A stretch of DNA of 64,000 nt from assembly GCA_025642065.1 (NCBI GenBank), contig JAODUP010000941.1:127001-191000 (forward strand), in the 5' to 3' direction. Position 1 is the first letter of the stretch, and every line of letters begins with the position of its first letter. This document shows, one piece after another, positions 1 through 11,700 of this stretch. The stretch comes from Paralvinella palmiformis. Its lineage: Eukaryota; Annelida; Polychaeta; Terebellida; Alvinellidae. Position numbers and translations under genes: made by a program. Under the pieces are notes generated by a model. The model searched no databases. It saw nothing but the letters and a program-made list of their open reading frames with translations, and was not told the origin of the DNA.

Positions 1-2
1 TC

Positions 3-194
3 AAAATTAGTTTTCTTTGTTTGATTCGGGTGAATTCTTGGTCTAAGTCAAAATCCATCACTGTACTAGATGTTGCATTTATAATCCAACATGGGTTCAA
101 CATAGCCAGTCCTGGGAACAAAAGCCTTGTGACAGCTGTCCAGCTAAAGCCATATCAAGTTGCCAGGGAGGGCATCCATAGCCAAGAAAACTGA
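3..194 (+). CDS. Possible C-terminal coding exon cut by the left edge
   Basis: A frame is open from base 3 to a TGA at 192-194, about 63 codons, with no Met near its left end. It could therefore be the last exon of a gene, or of a mobile element, lying to the left. I do not recognise the peptide. An AATAAA at 690-695, about 500 bases downstream on the same strand, would suit a 3' UTR. In AT-rich DNA an open frame of this length is only weak evidence. Confidence 0.2.
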   Translation, partial: KISFLCLIRVNSWSKSKSITVLDVAFIIQHGFNIASPGNKSLVTAVQLKPYQVAREGIHSQEN

Positions 195-3060
195 CCGGAA
201 TAACTCAATAAGTCCAGTGTAACACCAGCTGAAAAGCAATAATGAATTGTTCTTAAATCAGATATCATTTGTCCCTGACATTTTCTATTTAGTCAAATTG
301 AGCCTGACACTGTCACTATTCAGCGTATGTGTACTGTATTTATCTCATATAAACGTTATCACCAATTACTACAGATTTACTTCAGTGTAGAACTTTATAA
401 TTTAGACAAATATATGAAAACAAGCATGGAATATATTTATAATACAGTGAACTTTTAAATAAGGTGATGAATTTGTATGATTCACACAGTCTGAATAAAC
501 CGAATTGTATATATCAATATATTATCGCCCAATACAAGCGGTACCGAAAAGCTCCAAGACAAATGACAGGTGACCTGCATTTATTTCTGCCATGTGCTTC
601 ATTAATAATATTTATTAATACAATTTACATATTATTTACAACATATAAATTATTGTATATGTTATTTTTTCTGTAGGTTGTAGTATATCAATAAACTAAT
701 CAAAACATGATTTTAATATAATAAGTCAGTTGTAACTTTACAAAGTATTTCCAGGGCAGGTGTCCGACTTCAAAGGGAAATATCTTTAAACATACTTACA
801 TCTAACTAATTCAAACTGCTCTAAAATAAAATAGTTTAACTGATAATAAAGTACATACCCATTATGGTCTGCAAAGCCGAGGTAAATTCATTGATAGAAT
901 TCAAGATGGTGCAATTTGCCATGGGTGCACATGAATATCATAGCTTTGCTGATTCACCATAATATATATCAAACTACTATTTGTATAACTTTATAAAGGA
1001 TATATTTTTATTTCAGATGTTATATGTCCCTTTTTTGTTGTCTCCACAAATTTTTTCTAAACTATTTCTTCTCACAAGTAATAGTGACATATACCATTAG
1101 AAAGCTGAGGAGATGCTGTTCTAATGCATATGAAGACTATTATAGGGAGTAAATGGTCAGCAGCAAATACAAAAAAAAGGTTGATGGGGGTGTTTCACCG
1201 GCTGCTGTGACAATGCTTCCGAAACACACTGGTGCTCTTCGATAGGCACATCGTTTACTGGCATGGCATTTACCAGATACACACTCAGTGTAATAAACAT
1301 GCATTCTCATTGAAAGAATAGATTCAAGATTTCAAAATTTGTTGACGTAGCTCAGATAGAAATATGAAAAAATGCTAGACAAATAAAAGGTAAAACTAAC
1401 AGGTTTAGCATTTGGACACGCCCTTATACCAATCTATTGGGATACCTAGTAGTAGAACAGGCATGCTGCTTTACAAATAATCAGGGTTCCGACATGTTGT
1501 AGAAAATAACAAATTCATTTCCAGGTCCCTGAAATTTACAAAATCTGGAAAAAAAATCCACTTAGAACAAACAAAAACGTGAATAAATAGTATACCTGTA
1601 GAAAATATTATTTCCTTGGCTGTTGGCACCATGAAATACTGCATTTCTTATAAATGTCACTTTCTTTTTAATCTGATTATAATGCCTAGTAATAGACTTA
1701 ATCAAATATTTTTATTAAATGCTAATAGTAGTAATTACAACTAAGTTCTAGTCACTGACATGATCCGATGAAAAACTAAAAACGATCATGAAATGGCTCA
1801 GATTTATAATAACATCGAAGAACATGGTTCTGATGCTGAATGCTTGAATAGTTATCACCAACATTAAAATAGCTGCTCACACCATAATGTCAATGGATCA
1901 ATGTGGGCATCATAAATATATGCTGATCTCGACCCATATTGCATTAAAGTGTTATTTGTAGATGTGTGTTTGTATGTTGCTGATCTCGGCCCATGTTGAT
2001 TACTATACATATATATATAAAATAAAATTATACATCTAATTATATATGTATATAAAGATAGACAGACACTCACACACACATATATAGGGCCTACAGTGTA
2101 GTCTATTGGAATAATATCAGTTTATTTTGAATAACAAGCCACCCATCATCCCATGTAAGGCTTACACTTGTGGTTTGTATAGGCGGGCATATGCTCGGAG
2201 GAGCTGGTGGACAGAGCTGTCGCTGTTCTCATATTTTGCCCAGAAGCCGAAGGTCTTCTTCTGTAGATCGACTACAGCCCTGATTGTATAACACATATTC
2301 CAATGTTTTAATGTATCGAGTGAAATGACTACGACTTCCTGCATCAACATTGTTTACACACACAACTCAAACAGGCCCAACAACCACAATCTACTCAATG
2401 AAACAATGCTAGAGCAGTGAGAGCCGACATAGACATGATAATTAGAAAGCGTAAAAGCATGTATACATTCAAGTAACATTAAATTTTTGTACACAAACAC
2501 ACATATATTTAATTAAGCAAACCATTTTAGGCATTTAATTATAGTCTACACAACAAAAAATAGGAATACCACTTTAACAACCAAATAGCCTAAACTAGTA
2601 ATAGGTAGGCCGAGAGTCAGACTAATTAGTGATGGTTTTTTGCTGGAGCTCCGTTAATATACAAACTAAATAGCTGGTTTAGCTGTTATTAAAAAGCTTA
2701 ACTCTATTTCACAATCACAATTTTGATTGATATTAGAATTTTTTACTTTCGTCACTAATTAAATTTTGTCTTATATTTTCGCCCACATAAACAAAGACTA
2801 TATTTTCATATAATTAAGTTGGTTAAACCTAATGATTACTACATACTTGCAACACTTCCCAGCTAAGATTTACACATGTGACGTACATAAATATAAATAC
2901 TATTCACAAAATATATATTTTTTGTAATCAGCCTTTTTTCAAACTGTCTAATATCTAAACCCCCTTTGAAGACTAGATCCTACAGGATGTAAACTTTCCC
3001 ACATGTTCATGTTCAAAACATACCGAACAATTTACCGCTAATTTATTATTTCTGCTGTTT
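195..3060. other. AT-rich stretch without a supported gene
   Basis: I see no convincing coding exon here. Small landmarks: AATAAA at 690-695 on +; two direct copies of a short phrase beginning TGCTGATCTCG near 1920 and 1978; and a short (TA)n run near 2010. A 62-codon open frame on - at 2162-2350 has balanced amino-acid use and follows TTGATGCAG, so it could be an exon, but I cannot identify it. If the demethylase exon at 3095-3195 is functional, this stretch is its first intron. Confidence 0.5.
2162..2350 (-). CDS. Unidentified 62-codon open frame, possible exon
   Basis: This minus-strand frame ends at TAA and contains the phrases LKHWNMCYTIRAVVDLQ and SVHQLLRAYARLYK. Composition is protein-like (aromatics, Arg, Leu, few low-complexity runs), unlike the many AT-driven frames nearby. 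I recognise no family. It lies downstream, on the same strand, of the PHD-finger exon at 3095-3195, but it does not continue a PHD finger and matches no JmjC motif I can see. It may be a transposon fragment or chance. Confidence 0.2.
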   Translation of the reverse strand: MLMQEVVVISLDTLKHWNMCYTIRAVVDLQKKTFGFWAKYENSDSSVHQLLRAYARLYKPQV

Positions 3061-3094
3061 TTCATAAGTTCAAAACATGCTATAAACATCATAC

Positions 3095-3195
3095 CTTCCG
3101 TGGAACCAATCCTTGCACACTTCACATTCGATCATAAACTGGTCTTCTTCATAAGCGCGGCGACACAAACAATATACAGTCTCCTCAGACGCCAT
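3095..3195 (-). CDS. KDM7: First coding exon of a KDM7/PHF8/PHF2-type histone demethylase (N-terminal half of PHD finger)
   Basis: Read on minus from an ATG at 3195, the exon encodes 33 residues plus two bases and ends at a good donor (GGAAG|GTATGA). It begins [13 protein letters not shown] and ends [12 protein letters not shown]. The spacing Cys9, Cys11, Cys24, Cys27, His32 is the first half of a PHD zinc finger. The FMIEC..CKDWFHG phrase at the extreme N-terminus is characteristic of the KDM7/PHF8/PHF2 family, nuclear JmjC demethylases whose PHD finger binds H3K4me3. The exon stops where the family continues with a Ser codon (AG|), as expected. No later exon was found in the 3 kb to the left, so the rest should lie outside the window. 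A related PHD protein cannot be excluded. Confidence 0.75.
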
Positions 3196-3296
3196 TTTTG
3201 AACACTTATGCAAATTAGTTTTGGTACGTGCGCAAAAATAAATTGTATGTGGCGCCATCTTGCGAATATAATGTTTGTTCATTGGTTGGTTTGGTT
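3196..3296 (-). promoter_or_regulatory. Promoter-like upstream region of the PHD-finger gene
   Basis: Directly upstream of the minus-strand ATG are, in plus-strand terms, an octamer motif ATGCAAAT at 3208-3215, a GGCGCCATCTTG block near 3250 resembling a YY1-type site, and ATTGG near 3280 (CCAAT on the minus strand). The grouping suits a CpG-containing, TATA-less promoter. This is inference from motifs only. The transcription start is not visible. Confidence 0.35.
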
Positions 3297-3712
3297 TTGT
3301 TGTTCGGGGAGATCCCTAGGCTGTCCCTTAATCAGCACAGCCTCTATGTTCGAGTGGTTGAGAAATTTCCTCCCCCACCACTCACAGGGGAGCAGTACGG
3401 AAAGATGAAGCCGAAATACACTGAGGGTGGTCACTGCCAGAGTGTTTTACGTCCTCAGGGGGTTTTTAACGTCCCCCTTTATTTTAAATAATTCAGTGGA
3501 GACGGCAGCGCCATTTAACGTGTTCAGCCACCCAGGATGTAGTGAGCCGAGAAATTAATCCCTCGAAAAGTTTCGACCTCAGGGTATTTCGGCTCTATTT
3601 TTCCGTACTGCTCCCCTGTGAGTGGTAGGGGGAGGAGATTTCTTAACCACTCAAACATAGAGGCTGTGCCGAATAAGCGACAACCTAGGGATTCTCCCCG
3701 AACAAAGCAGCG
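3297..3712. mobile_element. Fold-back element derived from a SINE, with ~140-bp inverted ends
   Basis: The first ~140 bases (from TTCGGGGAGATCCCTAGG) and the last ~140 bases (to AGGGATTCTCCCCGAA) are inverted copies of each other. The middle (about 3420-3590) matches, in reverse orientation, the body of the tRNA-derived SINE at 19111-19526. The right arm matches that SINE's 3' end. It therefore looks like a head-to-head rearranged copy of that SINE. It sits 100 bp upstream of the demethylase first exon and abuts the Gypsy element on its right. Confidence 0.7.
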
Positions 3713-3725
3713 GTAAGCAAAGCAA

Positions 3726-6175
3726 ATGGAAAATGAAGTAAAAACGCAAATGATTCATGGCTGTACGTCCAAAAGCTTGAGAAAAAAGGGCTTGTCAAAA
3801 TCTATGGACTTGAAAACACTGCTAGATCATGGTAAATCGATGGAGCTAGCGCTTTCTCAGTCTCATGCAATAGAGGGTGGAATGACAGTCGAAACGTCAA
3901 ATCGTGTTCATAAACAAACTGGTGTCAAGGGAGGTGCAAGACGCAAATATTTGCTGATTTTCTAGTGGCTCGCGCACTTGTTTCAACTGTGGTGGTCAGT
4001 ACCCACATGAAGATGAGTGTCCAGCAAAACATCGTCGTTGTTACAAATGTGAATCGTATGGACACTACTCGAAATTTTGTAAGCGAAAATTCCCGATAAC
4101 AAAACAACACGATAAGTGGCACAAGAAGTCTCGAGAACAAATAAAGTTTCTATCAGCAACTTCGCAGGTAATTGTGATAGTGGTTCTGATTATTCACTGG
4201 CAGTACGAAAAGGTGAGGAGAAAATTCCTGCAATTAACATTCAACTAGCTAGGCTAGATGTTATGATGTTCATAGACAGTGGAACTACTGTAAACACTGT
4301 GGATGTGAAAACTCATAAGATACTGTTATCAAAATCAGACACGAAATTATTCCCTTACGCATCCACAAAAGCATTAGACTTGAAAGGAACATTAGTGCAA
4401 CGGGCTAGGAAAACTGAAGGATGTCCAGCTACAACTGAATATTGATGATACAGTGGAACATGTGCATCAAAAACACAGACGAGTTCCTTTTTCAATAAGA
4501 CAGCAAGTTGAAGCGGCAATGAAGCAGCTATATGAGGATGACATATGTGAAGATCCTCAAACTACGCCGACTCCTTGGATATCACCTGTAGTGGTAGTAC
4601 CTAAGCCACGTGATCCTGATAACATCAGACTGTGTGTTGATATGAGGGCTGCTAACCAAGCCATAGGAAGAGTCAAACATCCAATGCCAACTGTTCATGA
4701 TCTGAATGGTTGTTGTGTATTTACAAAATTGGACCTCAATCAGGGCTACCACCAGATAGAGCTGCATCCTGACAGCCGATACATCACTACGTTTAGTTCA
4801 CATCTAGGACTGCACCGTTACAAGCGTTTAAATTTTGGTGTAAATGCCGCCAGTGAAAAATTTCAACAAATCATCGAGCAAGTGCTACAAGGGCTTGATG
4901 GAGTAAAGAACATTTCTGACGACATCATCATTGCCAGTCGGAATGATGTAGAACATCAGAAACACGTCCGTGCATGTCTGAAACGTCTCATGAGGAAGGG
5001 CTTAACACTCAATCGAAATAAATGCAAATTCTTCCAATCCTCAGTGGAATTCTTCGGCAGCATTTTTAGTGAACATGGTGTTTCGCCAGATCCGAAAAAA
5101 TAAAGTCTCTTCGTGATGCGCCGAGACCGACAGACAAGCGACAGGTGAAGTCTATTCTAGGCATGGCGAATTATGTGCAAAGATACATACCTGGTCTAGC
5201 CTCTCTTATGAAACCACTTAGAGAGCTCACTCGTAAGATTGAAGATTCCTGGTTAAAATTAAAGGACAGTTTGACAAGTGATACTGTCATGTCGTACTTC
5301 AATCACAACTTAGAGACCGAGTTAGTGGTCGATGCATCACCGCATGGTGTTGGTGCTATTTAACCCAGATACAACCCACTAAAGATGGCCGTAGAGATGT
5401 TCAAATTGTCGCATAGTGAAGTAATTCAAGCGACACAACAGGACCCCATGCTGCAAAATGTGATCAAATGTCAACAAACTGGATTCCGTAAATTCATGCA
5501 ATGTTGTGGTATACGTCATCGTCGGATTACGCCACTGTGGCCAAGATCTAACGCGCACGCAGAAAACTTTATGAAACCTTTGAACAAGGCAATTAAAAGT
5601 GCTACTGTGGAAGGGAAGTCGTGGAGACAGGAAATGTACAAATTCCTACGAAATTACCGCGCAACGCCACATGTGACAACAGGTCGACCACCTGCAGAAC
5701 TCTTGTTTGGTTCGAACATAAAAGTGCTATTACCCGAACTATTCATTCGAGTTGAAGATAAAGAACTGCGAACTCGAGATCCAGAGCAGAAACAGCAACA
5801 AAAATAGTATGCAGATGCCAGAAATTGTGTACGACCGAACATTCCTCTCCATGTAGGGGATACAGTGTTAATGAAACAAACGAACACGGACAAATTGTGT
5901 CCAGCACGATAACAGCAAATAGTCCTGTTCTTGGCAGCAAAACAAGAAATTCATCATATTTTAGGAAAGTGACTGACCATGATGTTACACCTGAAACCGA
6001 GTCAACAATCGAAAACAGCGATTATTCGCAAGACGTGCCAGAAATAATAACAGTGAACAATGATGAACTTAATCAAGACAGTAGTCATAATTCAAATGTG
6101 ACAGATGTCTCAGCAGGTCGTCCAAAGCGACGCACCAGAATGCCAGCAAGATATAAAGACTTTATTTCTAAGTGA
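3726..6175 (+). pseudogene. Decayed gag-pol of a Ty3/Gypsy LTR retrotransposon
   Basis: Domains appear in the usual order but are split by frameshifts and internal deletions. A gag tail is at 3726-3962. Two CCHC-type zinc knuckles lie at about 3975-4085 (CFNCGG..., then CYKCESYGHYSKFC). A retroviral-type aspartic protease with FIDSGTTVN lies near 4268. Reverse transcriptase at 4453-5103 includes WISPVVVVPKP and LDLNQGYHQIELHP. A short RNase H piece (VVDASPHGVGAI) lies near 5330. The C-terminal half of the integrase (AENFMKPLNKAIKS, then NYRATPHVTTGRPPAELLFG) lies at 5500-5720. The tail at 6110-6175 has RPKRRTRMPARYKDF. The metal-binding motif reads ISDD. The layout resembles the K02A2.6-like group common in invertebrates. 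No intact polyprotein remains. Confidence 0.9.
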
Positions 6176-6176
6176 T

Positions 6177-6179
<3 letters not shown>

Positions 6180-6215
<36 letters not shown>

Positions 6216-6333
6216 TATAGTTTTATACAACTATATGTGTAAAAATGAAGCTGAATGGAGTGAATGTAATTATGATGTAAAATGAAGTACATTGTTCTGT
6301 AAAATATTATAATTTGTTTATCAGAGTTAGTTT

Positions 6334-6364
<31 letters not shown>
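6180..6364. repeat. Two (TA)n runs in the Gypsy 3' untranslated region
   Basis: (TA)n occupies about 6180-6214 and again 6339-6364, between the gag-pol stop and the polypurine tract. A third (TA)n run at about 6709-6731 lies just past the LTR and may be the insertion site. Confidence 0.8.
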
Positions 6365-6368
<4 letters not shown>

Positions 6369-6529
6369 CTGTAGCTTATCAATTGACTTGAGATAAATCA
6401 TTATCTAGGTGTAAAATTCAGTGTTATCGTCGGAGATTCAAAATTTGAATTTAAGATTGTTCGAAATTTACCTATTACAAATACTTGTTTAACTTGAGTG
6501 AAACATATATGAAATGATACATTTTCAAT

Positions 6530-6701
6530 AAAGGATGGGGGGATGTAATGTTGTCAATCCATAAGAGTCCACAATTAATTATATCGAGGACTTAATGTTG
6601 GTATTCAGAATAGTAACGGACCGGAAACAGTTTGGAGAATAAACCAGATTGTCAAGATTGTATCTGTGATTTATTAATAATATACTTGATGACAATCTAC
6701 A
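6530..6701 (+). repeat. Polypurine tract and likely 3' LTR of the Gypsy element
   Basis: A polypurine tract (AAAGGATGGGGGGA, 6530-6543) is followed at once by TGTAATGTTG. The segment ends CAATCTACA at 6701, so the ends form an imperfect inverted repeat starting TG and ending CA, as in LTRs. It is about 158 bp long and has AATAAA near 6638. The position downstream of the integrase C-terminus is right for a 3' LTR. No matching 5' LTR is seen before 3726, where the fold-back element lies, so the element is probably 5'-truncated. Confidence 0.6.
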
Positions 6702-6732
6702 AACATCATATATATATATATATATATATATA

Positions 6733-6960
6733 GACAAAGGAGCACTCAAAAGCGTTCAATTGTCCTTCATATAAATTAATTATTGCAAAGTTATGCGCCT
6801 ATGGTTTTAATGAAAATGCAGGCATATTGATAGCAAATTATTTTACATATCGTAAACAATGCATCAAGATTGGAGATTCACACAGTCAATGGTTAAATAT
6901 GAATAGAGGAGATGATAATTCTATATGCGTAAACGATATTGTAAAATTGGATTTGTATCA
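6733..6960 (+). pseudogene. LINE reverse-transcriptase fragment
   Basis: An open frame reads SKAFNCPSYKLIIAKLCAYG, then NYFTYRKQ..IGDSHSQWLNMNRG. This is the stretch between RT motifs 3 and 4 of non-LTR retrotransposons (the D of DxSKAFD is changed to N). It then jumps to a later part of the RT (SICVNDIVKL), so the VPQG and YADD motifs have been deleted. The flanking (TA)n and the Gypsy LTR are on its left, and the THAP remnant follows on the right. Confidence 0.75.
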
Positions 6961-7094
6961 AAGACAATTTTTAGCTGGCTCAAAGACTATTTATAACAAG
7001 ACGTGTTTTAACATGGGACGCCATTTTGAATTCATGGAGCGCCAGGGCCCTAGCGACCGGAGGTAGATTGTCACGGAAAGCTCCCCTCGTTAAC

Positions 7095-7910
7095 ATGGCG
7101 CATAATGACACTTGTTCATTCTTCGCCGCTTTCGGCTGCAGTAATAGAAAAAAGTATGCAAAATAAAGACATCCCCGAAAGGAAATAAAAGCTAGTGTAA
7201 AAATTTGATATGATCTGGCTTTAAAAAAATTAAGGATATTTAAAAAATAAGCATAACAATTTGAAGTAGACACATAACCCAAGCAGTAGGCCGAAGCAGG
7301 ATCTATCTAGATCTATATTTGTTTCAGACAAAATCTGATTAAATTTTATTGAACAATATCAACCTATTAATCACAAAATGGGTATGTAAGATATACATAA
7401 GCTTACAGTTACATGTACTGGAGCCACTAAAGATGTTATGGGCGGGAGGTATATTTTACTTTGTTATTGTTAATAATATAATTGGACGTCTGAAATTACA
7501 TTACTATAATCAGAAATTTTTTCCTTAATTACCATAATTATAAGTAGCTGAGTATTTTCATGATCACCTGCATCCATATTTATTTTTAAACGTAAGCAAT
7601 TGGTACTTATTGATATATATGGCCTATAATTTAAATGCTATGAAATTAATTGTTAAATACCTCAACTAGTGGTAGAAACATTCATTTTGTTATTTTTCTA
7701 TTGACAGAAGTAAAAGATGGGTTATTAATTGTTGTCGTTCAGATATATGATGAGGAAAGATTTAAATTACTTGAATACTAATTGTAGAATGTATGATATG
7801 CATTTCACTGAAACGGAATTCATGAACCAGACAACTTATCTAGAATGCTATTTCAACTATTTTTGATGTACCAAATCCACCGCATGCATCCACTGAAATC
7901 AAAGAGGAAG
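7095..7910 (+). pseudogene. THAP zinc-finger gene remnant, two exons with frameshifts
   Basis: Exon 1 (7095-7153) encodes MAHNDTCSFFAAFGCSNRKK and ends at a donor AA|GTATGC. Exon 2 (7708-7910) follows a strong acceptor (TTTTTCTATTGACAG) in matching phase and ends GAAG|GTAATT. Exon 2 reads KRWVINCCRSD, then after a shift RKDLNYLNTNCRMYDMHF, then after a second shift NAISTIFDVPNPP. These are the W, C..HF and P..FD.PNPP signatures of the THAP DNA-binding domain. The first zinc cysteine appears changed (FAAFGC where CAAFGC is usual), and the central FHRFP block is missing. THAP domains occur in host regulators and in P-element-like transposases; which one this was cannot be told. The CpG-rich upstream segment (7010-7094) with GCCATTTTG looks promoter-like. 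Confidence 0.65.
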
Positions 7911-8719
7911 GTAATTAATATTGAATATTACTTTTATTACTGAATAATAATACAAATAGATGAACAAATCTGTGATTATGTAATAATATATTTTGTACTT
8001 ATTTAATAAAATTGAACGTACTTACATATATTCATGCTTTGTTAATTATGCTATTACCAATGTTATTACGGCTGTTATTGTCTTTTTGTTGTCACTTGGA
8101 TATCCTTTACTAAAATGATACAAAATAATAAATATTTTTTCTGTGACAATAGTTATTGTTGCTCCCTTAAACATATCATATGTAAACAGGGTCTAACCAA
8201 GATATTTCAGGAATTTACCGAAAGTGCAGATTTCGTGTGTGATGCCTTATCATTATGAGTGAATAAATACACCATTTATGAGATGTATATTTATGCAGTA
8301 AGTTCCAAGTAAAGGTTGGTTATAAATAACTAGGATGTAATGAAATAGTGGCTTAAATCGAAGTGGTTAGCAGGCCCGGCCAAACGTCCGTTCACTGCCA
8401 TAGTAAAGAAACATATATTGGTATGTAATCAATCGAATTTCTACTTTAAATGCTTCATCATAAATATATACATATGTTTATTTTTGTATGTTTCAGTGAT
8501 AGGCAGCATGTATGGACTTAATGGCTGAGCACCTGCAAATTGACAGTAATACTGGTTAACGTATCAAATAAATGATTAAAGCTGAAATCTTTGTTAATTT
8601 GCTATTTCTCATTATGTAGCCAACCACATTAATTGGCCCAACGTCGTAGAGACAAGACACAGGCACCCGCAATGGTATCTGACTGAAAGACGTGAGTTTT
8701 GAGGGTGACATTCTAACTG
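7911..8719. other. No gene seen
   Basis: AT-rich sequence between the THAP remnant and the LINE. I see no coding exon or repeat structure that I can support. If the THAP gene once had further exons, they are not recognisable here. Confidence 0.5.
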
Positions 8720-11700
8720 ATACAAGTGCGCCTTGATTAACTGCCAATCTATGTGTAACAAAACTAGCAGAATAAATGACTACATCGTTGATGAACAGAT
8801 AGATGTTGCCATTCTGACTGAAACTTGGCTTAGCGGATGTGAAATGGATCAGAAAAACATTGGAGATGTGACACCTTCTGGTTATAACTTTTGTCACAAA
8901 GCCCATCGCGATGACATCAAGCTTGATATGCATTCAGCCATTAAAGCCAATTCGTACGAAAGTGTCCATGTTACTCTGACTGTTGGTGGGTCCAGTGTTG
9001 ACATCATCATCATCATATGTCGCCTCCTTCCGACTAAGAAGAACAAGGTAAGGAGCTCGGACCTTTTCGCTAAATTTGCCACTCTCATCGATGAGTTGTC
9101 TTCTATATCTGATGAGGTAATCATTGCTGGTGACTACAATATACACTGGTACAAACCAACAGAAACTGAGACCAAACATCTAGTGGACCGTCTACATTCT
9201 GCTAACATGGTTCAACATGTGAAAGAAAGAACATACATATCGGGTAATATCATCGACATGGTAGTAACACGTGAGGGTAATCTACAGGTATAGTCCATGT
9301 TATCTAATCACTTTGTAGTCCAGGCTGACATATGGATGTCTCGTCCTCATCCTCAAGAGAAAACTGTTTCCTACCGGAAATATGACGCAATCAACATGGA
9401 CGTTTTCTATGACGAACTTCTAAAATCTCAGCTCATCACAGATCCTTCTGGGACACTGGACAAATTGGTGGATCAATATAGCGATAATAATAATAATAAA
9501 CAAATTTATATAGCGCCCTATATAACCTGTGTTATTTTATGGATGGAACAGATTTACATCTCTAAAAATACATAATTCTTTCTAGCCAAATACATAATAT
9601 ATTCAGCTAGGAAACGCTGAAAAAAGATTAGTTTTTATCTTCTTTTTGAAAGTATCAAGAGTCTTGCACTTTCTGATGGTAATTGGAAGAATATTCCATA
9701 AGGTTGCAACAGCCTTTTTGAAACATCCATTACCGTTTGTCACTCCACGTGTTGTTGGTACGGCTAAGGATGCTCCAGACTCAGACCGTAGAGACCTTGT
9801 CAGGTGATACGGAACGACAGTTCCTTTAAGTACTGAGGGGCAGTCCCTTGAGGTGCCTTAAAAGTGTACATCAAAATCATGTACTGCGACCTATATATAA
9901 CCGGAAGCCAAAGTAGGGAGTTCAAGACTGGTGTCATATGTTCTCTTTTATGAGTGCGAGTGACTAACCTGGCAGAAGAATTCTGTACTTTATATAGCCG
10001 TGTCTTCAGTGTGCTTGGAAGACCACACAGGAGAGCGTTGCCATAATCTAGCCTAGATGTTATCAGGGCGTGTGCCAGTGTTTTGCAAGCATCCAATGTG
10101 ATGTACCGCCTGATGTGACCAATATAACGAATTTAGTAATAACAGGCTTTGGATATTGCATTTACTTGCCTCTCTATGGTTAGGGATGTATCAAAATATA
10201 CTCCTAAGTTATTCACTGACGATGCTACAGAAACGGCATTATTACCTATCTGAAGCCGTAATTCCTCATTTATCCTAACCAGATATTTTGGGTTAAATAT
10301 AATGAGCCCTGCCTTTTCCTCGTTTAACTTAAGCATGTTTGCACTCATCCAAGTACTGATATCAGCCAAACAAGCTTCCAATTACTTTGCAACGTCGGAC
10401 AAGGTTGTTTTGGGCACGAATGCCATATAAGCTTGGGTGTCATCTACATAACAGTGGTAGAGCAAATTATATGTGGGCTACATATCGCACCAATTGGGTT
10501 TGAATACAAACAGTACTTACATGGTCCAAGTACCGATCCTTGTGGCACCCCAAAATTCAGGCACTTATCTTCTGACGTCGTCATTCCTATGGCAACACAC
10601 TGAGATATGTCATTCAGATAAGATTTGATTCAGGAGAGGGCACGTCTGGTTACTCCAAACGAGTGCTCAGTGCGCGTTTGAAGGATCTTGTGATCTATGA
10701 CATCGAAATCAGCAGATAAACCAAGCCGCCATACACTTCCTATCTAAAGCTCCAGCAATGTCATGATGGACCTTCAGGAGCACGGTCTCTGTAGAGTGGC
10801 CGGTACGGTAAGTTGAGTGAAAATTATCATGCAGTGTGTGACTACTCAAATAGGTCTCCAAACGCTTAGCAACCAGCTCCTCCAGGATCTTCGACAAGAA
10901 AGGCAGATTAGACACTGCGCGGTAATTTTTCAATTTCTCTTCATCCAGATTTGGCTTCTTCAGCAGTGGCCTTTTTGAAAGAAAGCGGAACCTTGGACTC
11001 CACCAGTGATTTGTTTATAATAGCCGTAATCAAAGGCAGTAGGTATTCCATCACTTCTTTCAATGGGTATGTAGGTAATGGGTCTAGTTTACAAAATTTT
11101 GATGGAGACTTAATGATAACTTGAAGTGTCTCTTAGATACAAATGTTCCGATGAAAGCCAAAACCTTCGTTCAACGTGCCACTGTGCCATGGTACAATCA
11201 GACTATTCAAGCAGAAAAACGTGATAGAAGGCGAATGGAACGATTGTGGTGTATGACTAGACTCGTGGTACATCAACATATATATATAGGGAGGTTAGAA
11301 ATCGAGTAGATGATCTTATCGATCGTGCAAATAGTGAACATTACAATGATAAAATAGTTCAGTGTGGTGGTGACCAGCGTACCATTTTCAAGGTAGTGAG
11401 TGGCTAGTGTCTTACATCGTAGATAGGTTGTTTTTCTCACTTGTGCTTCGAATCAAGAAATGGCACAGAATTTAGGCGAGTTCTTTCGTGACAAGATAGC
11501 CAAAATTAGAAATCCAGAGTACACTGTTACTCACACGGATACTGTTTTCGATCGATTCCATCCCGTCACAGAGGAACATATGCGAAGGTAGTGGTTAAGC
11601 TTTCGTGTGCTACAAAATTTACCAACATTTACCAACATCTCATTAAGTAATGGGTTAAACCTCTCATAAAGAAATCCGATCTGGATCCGGAACAGCTGAA

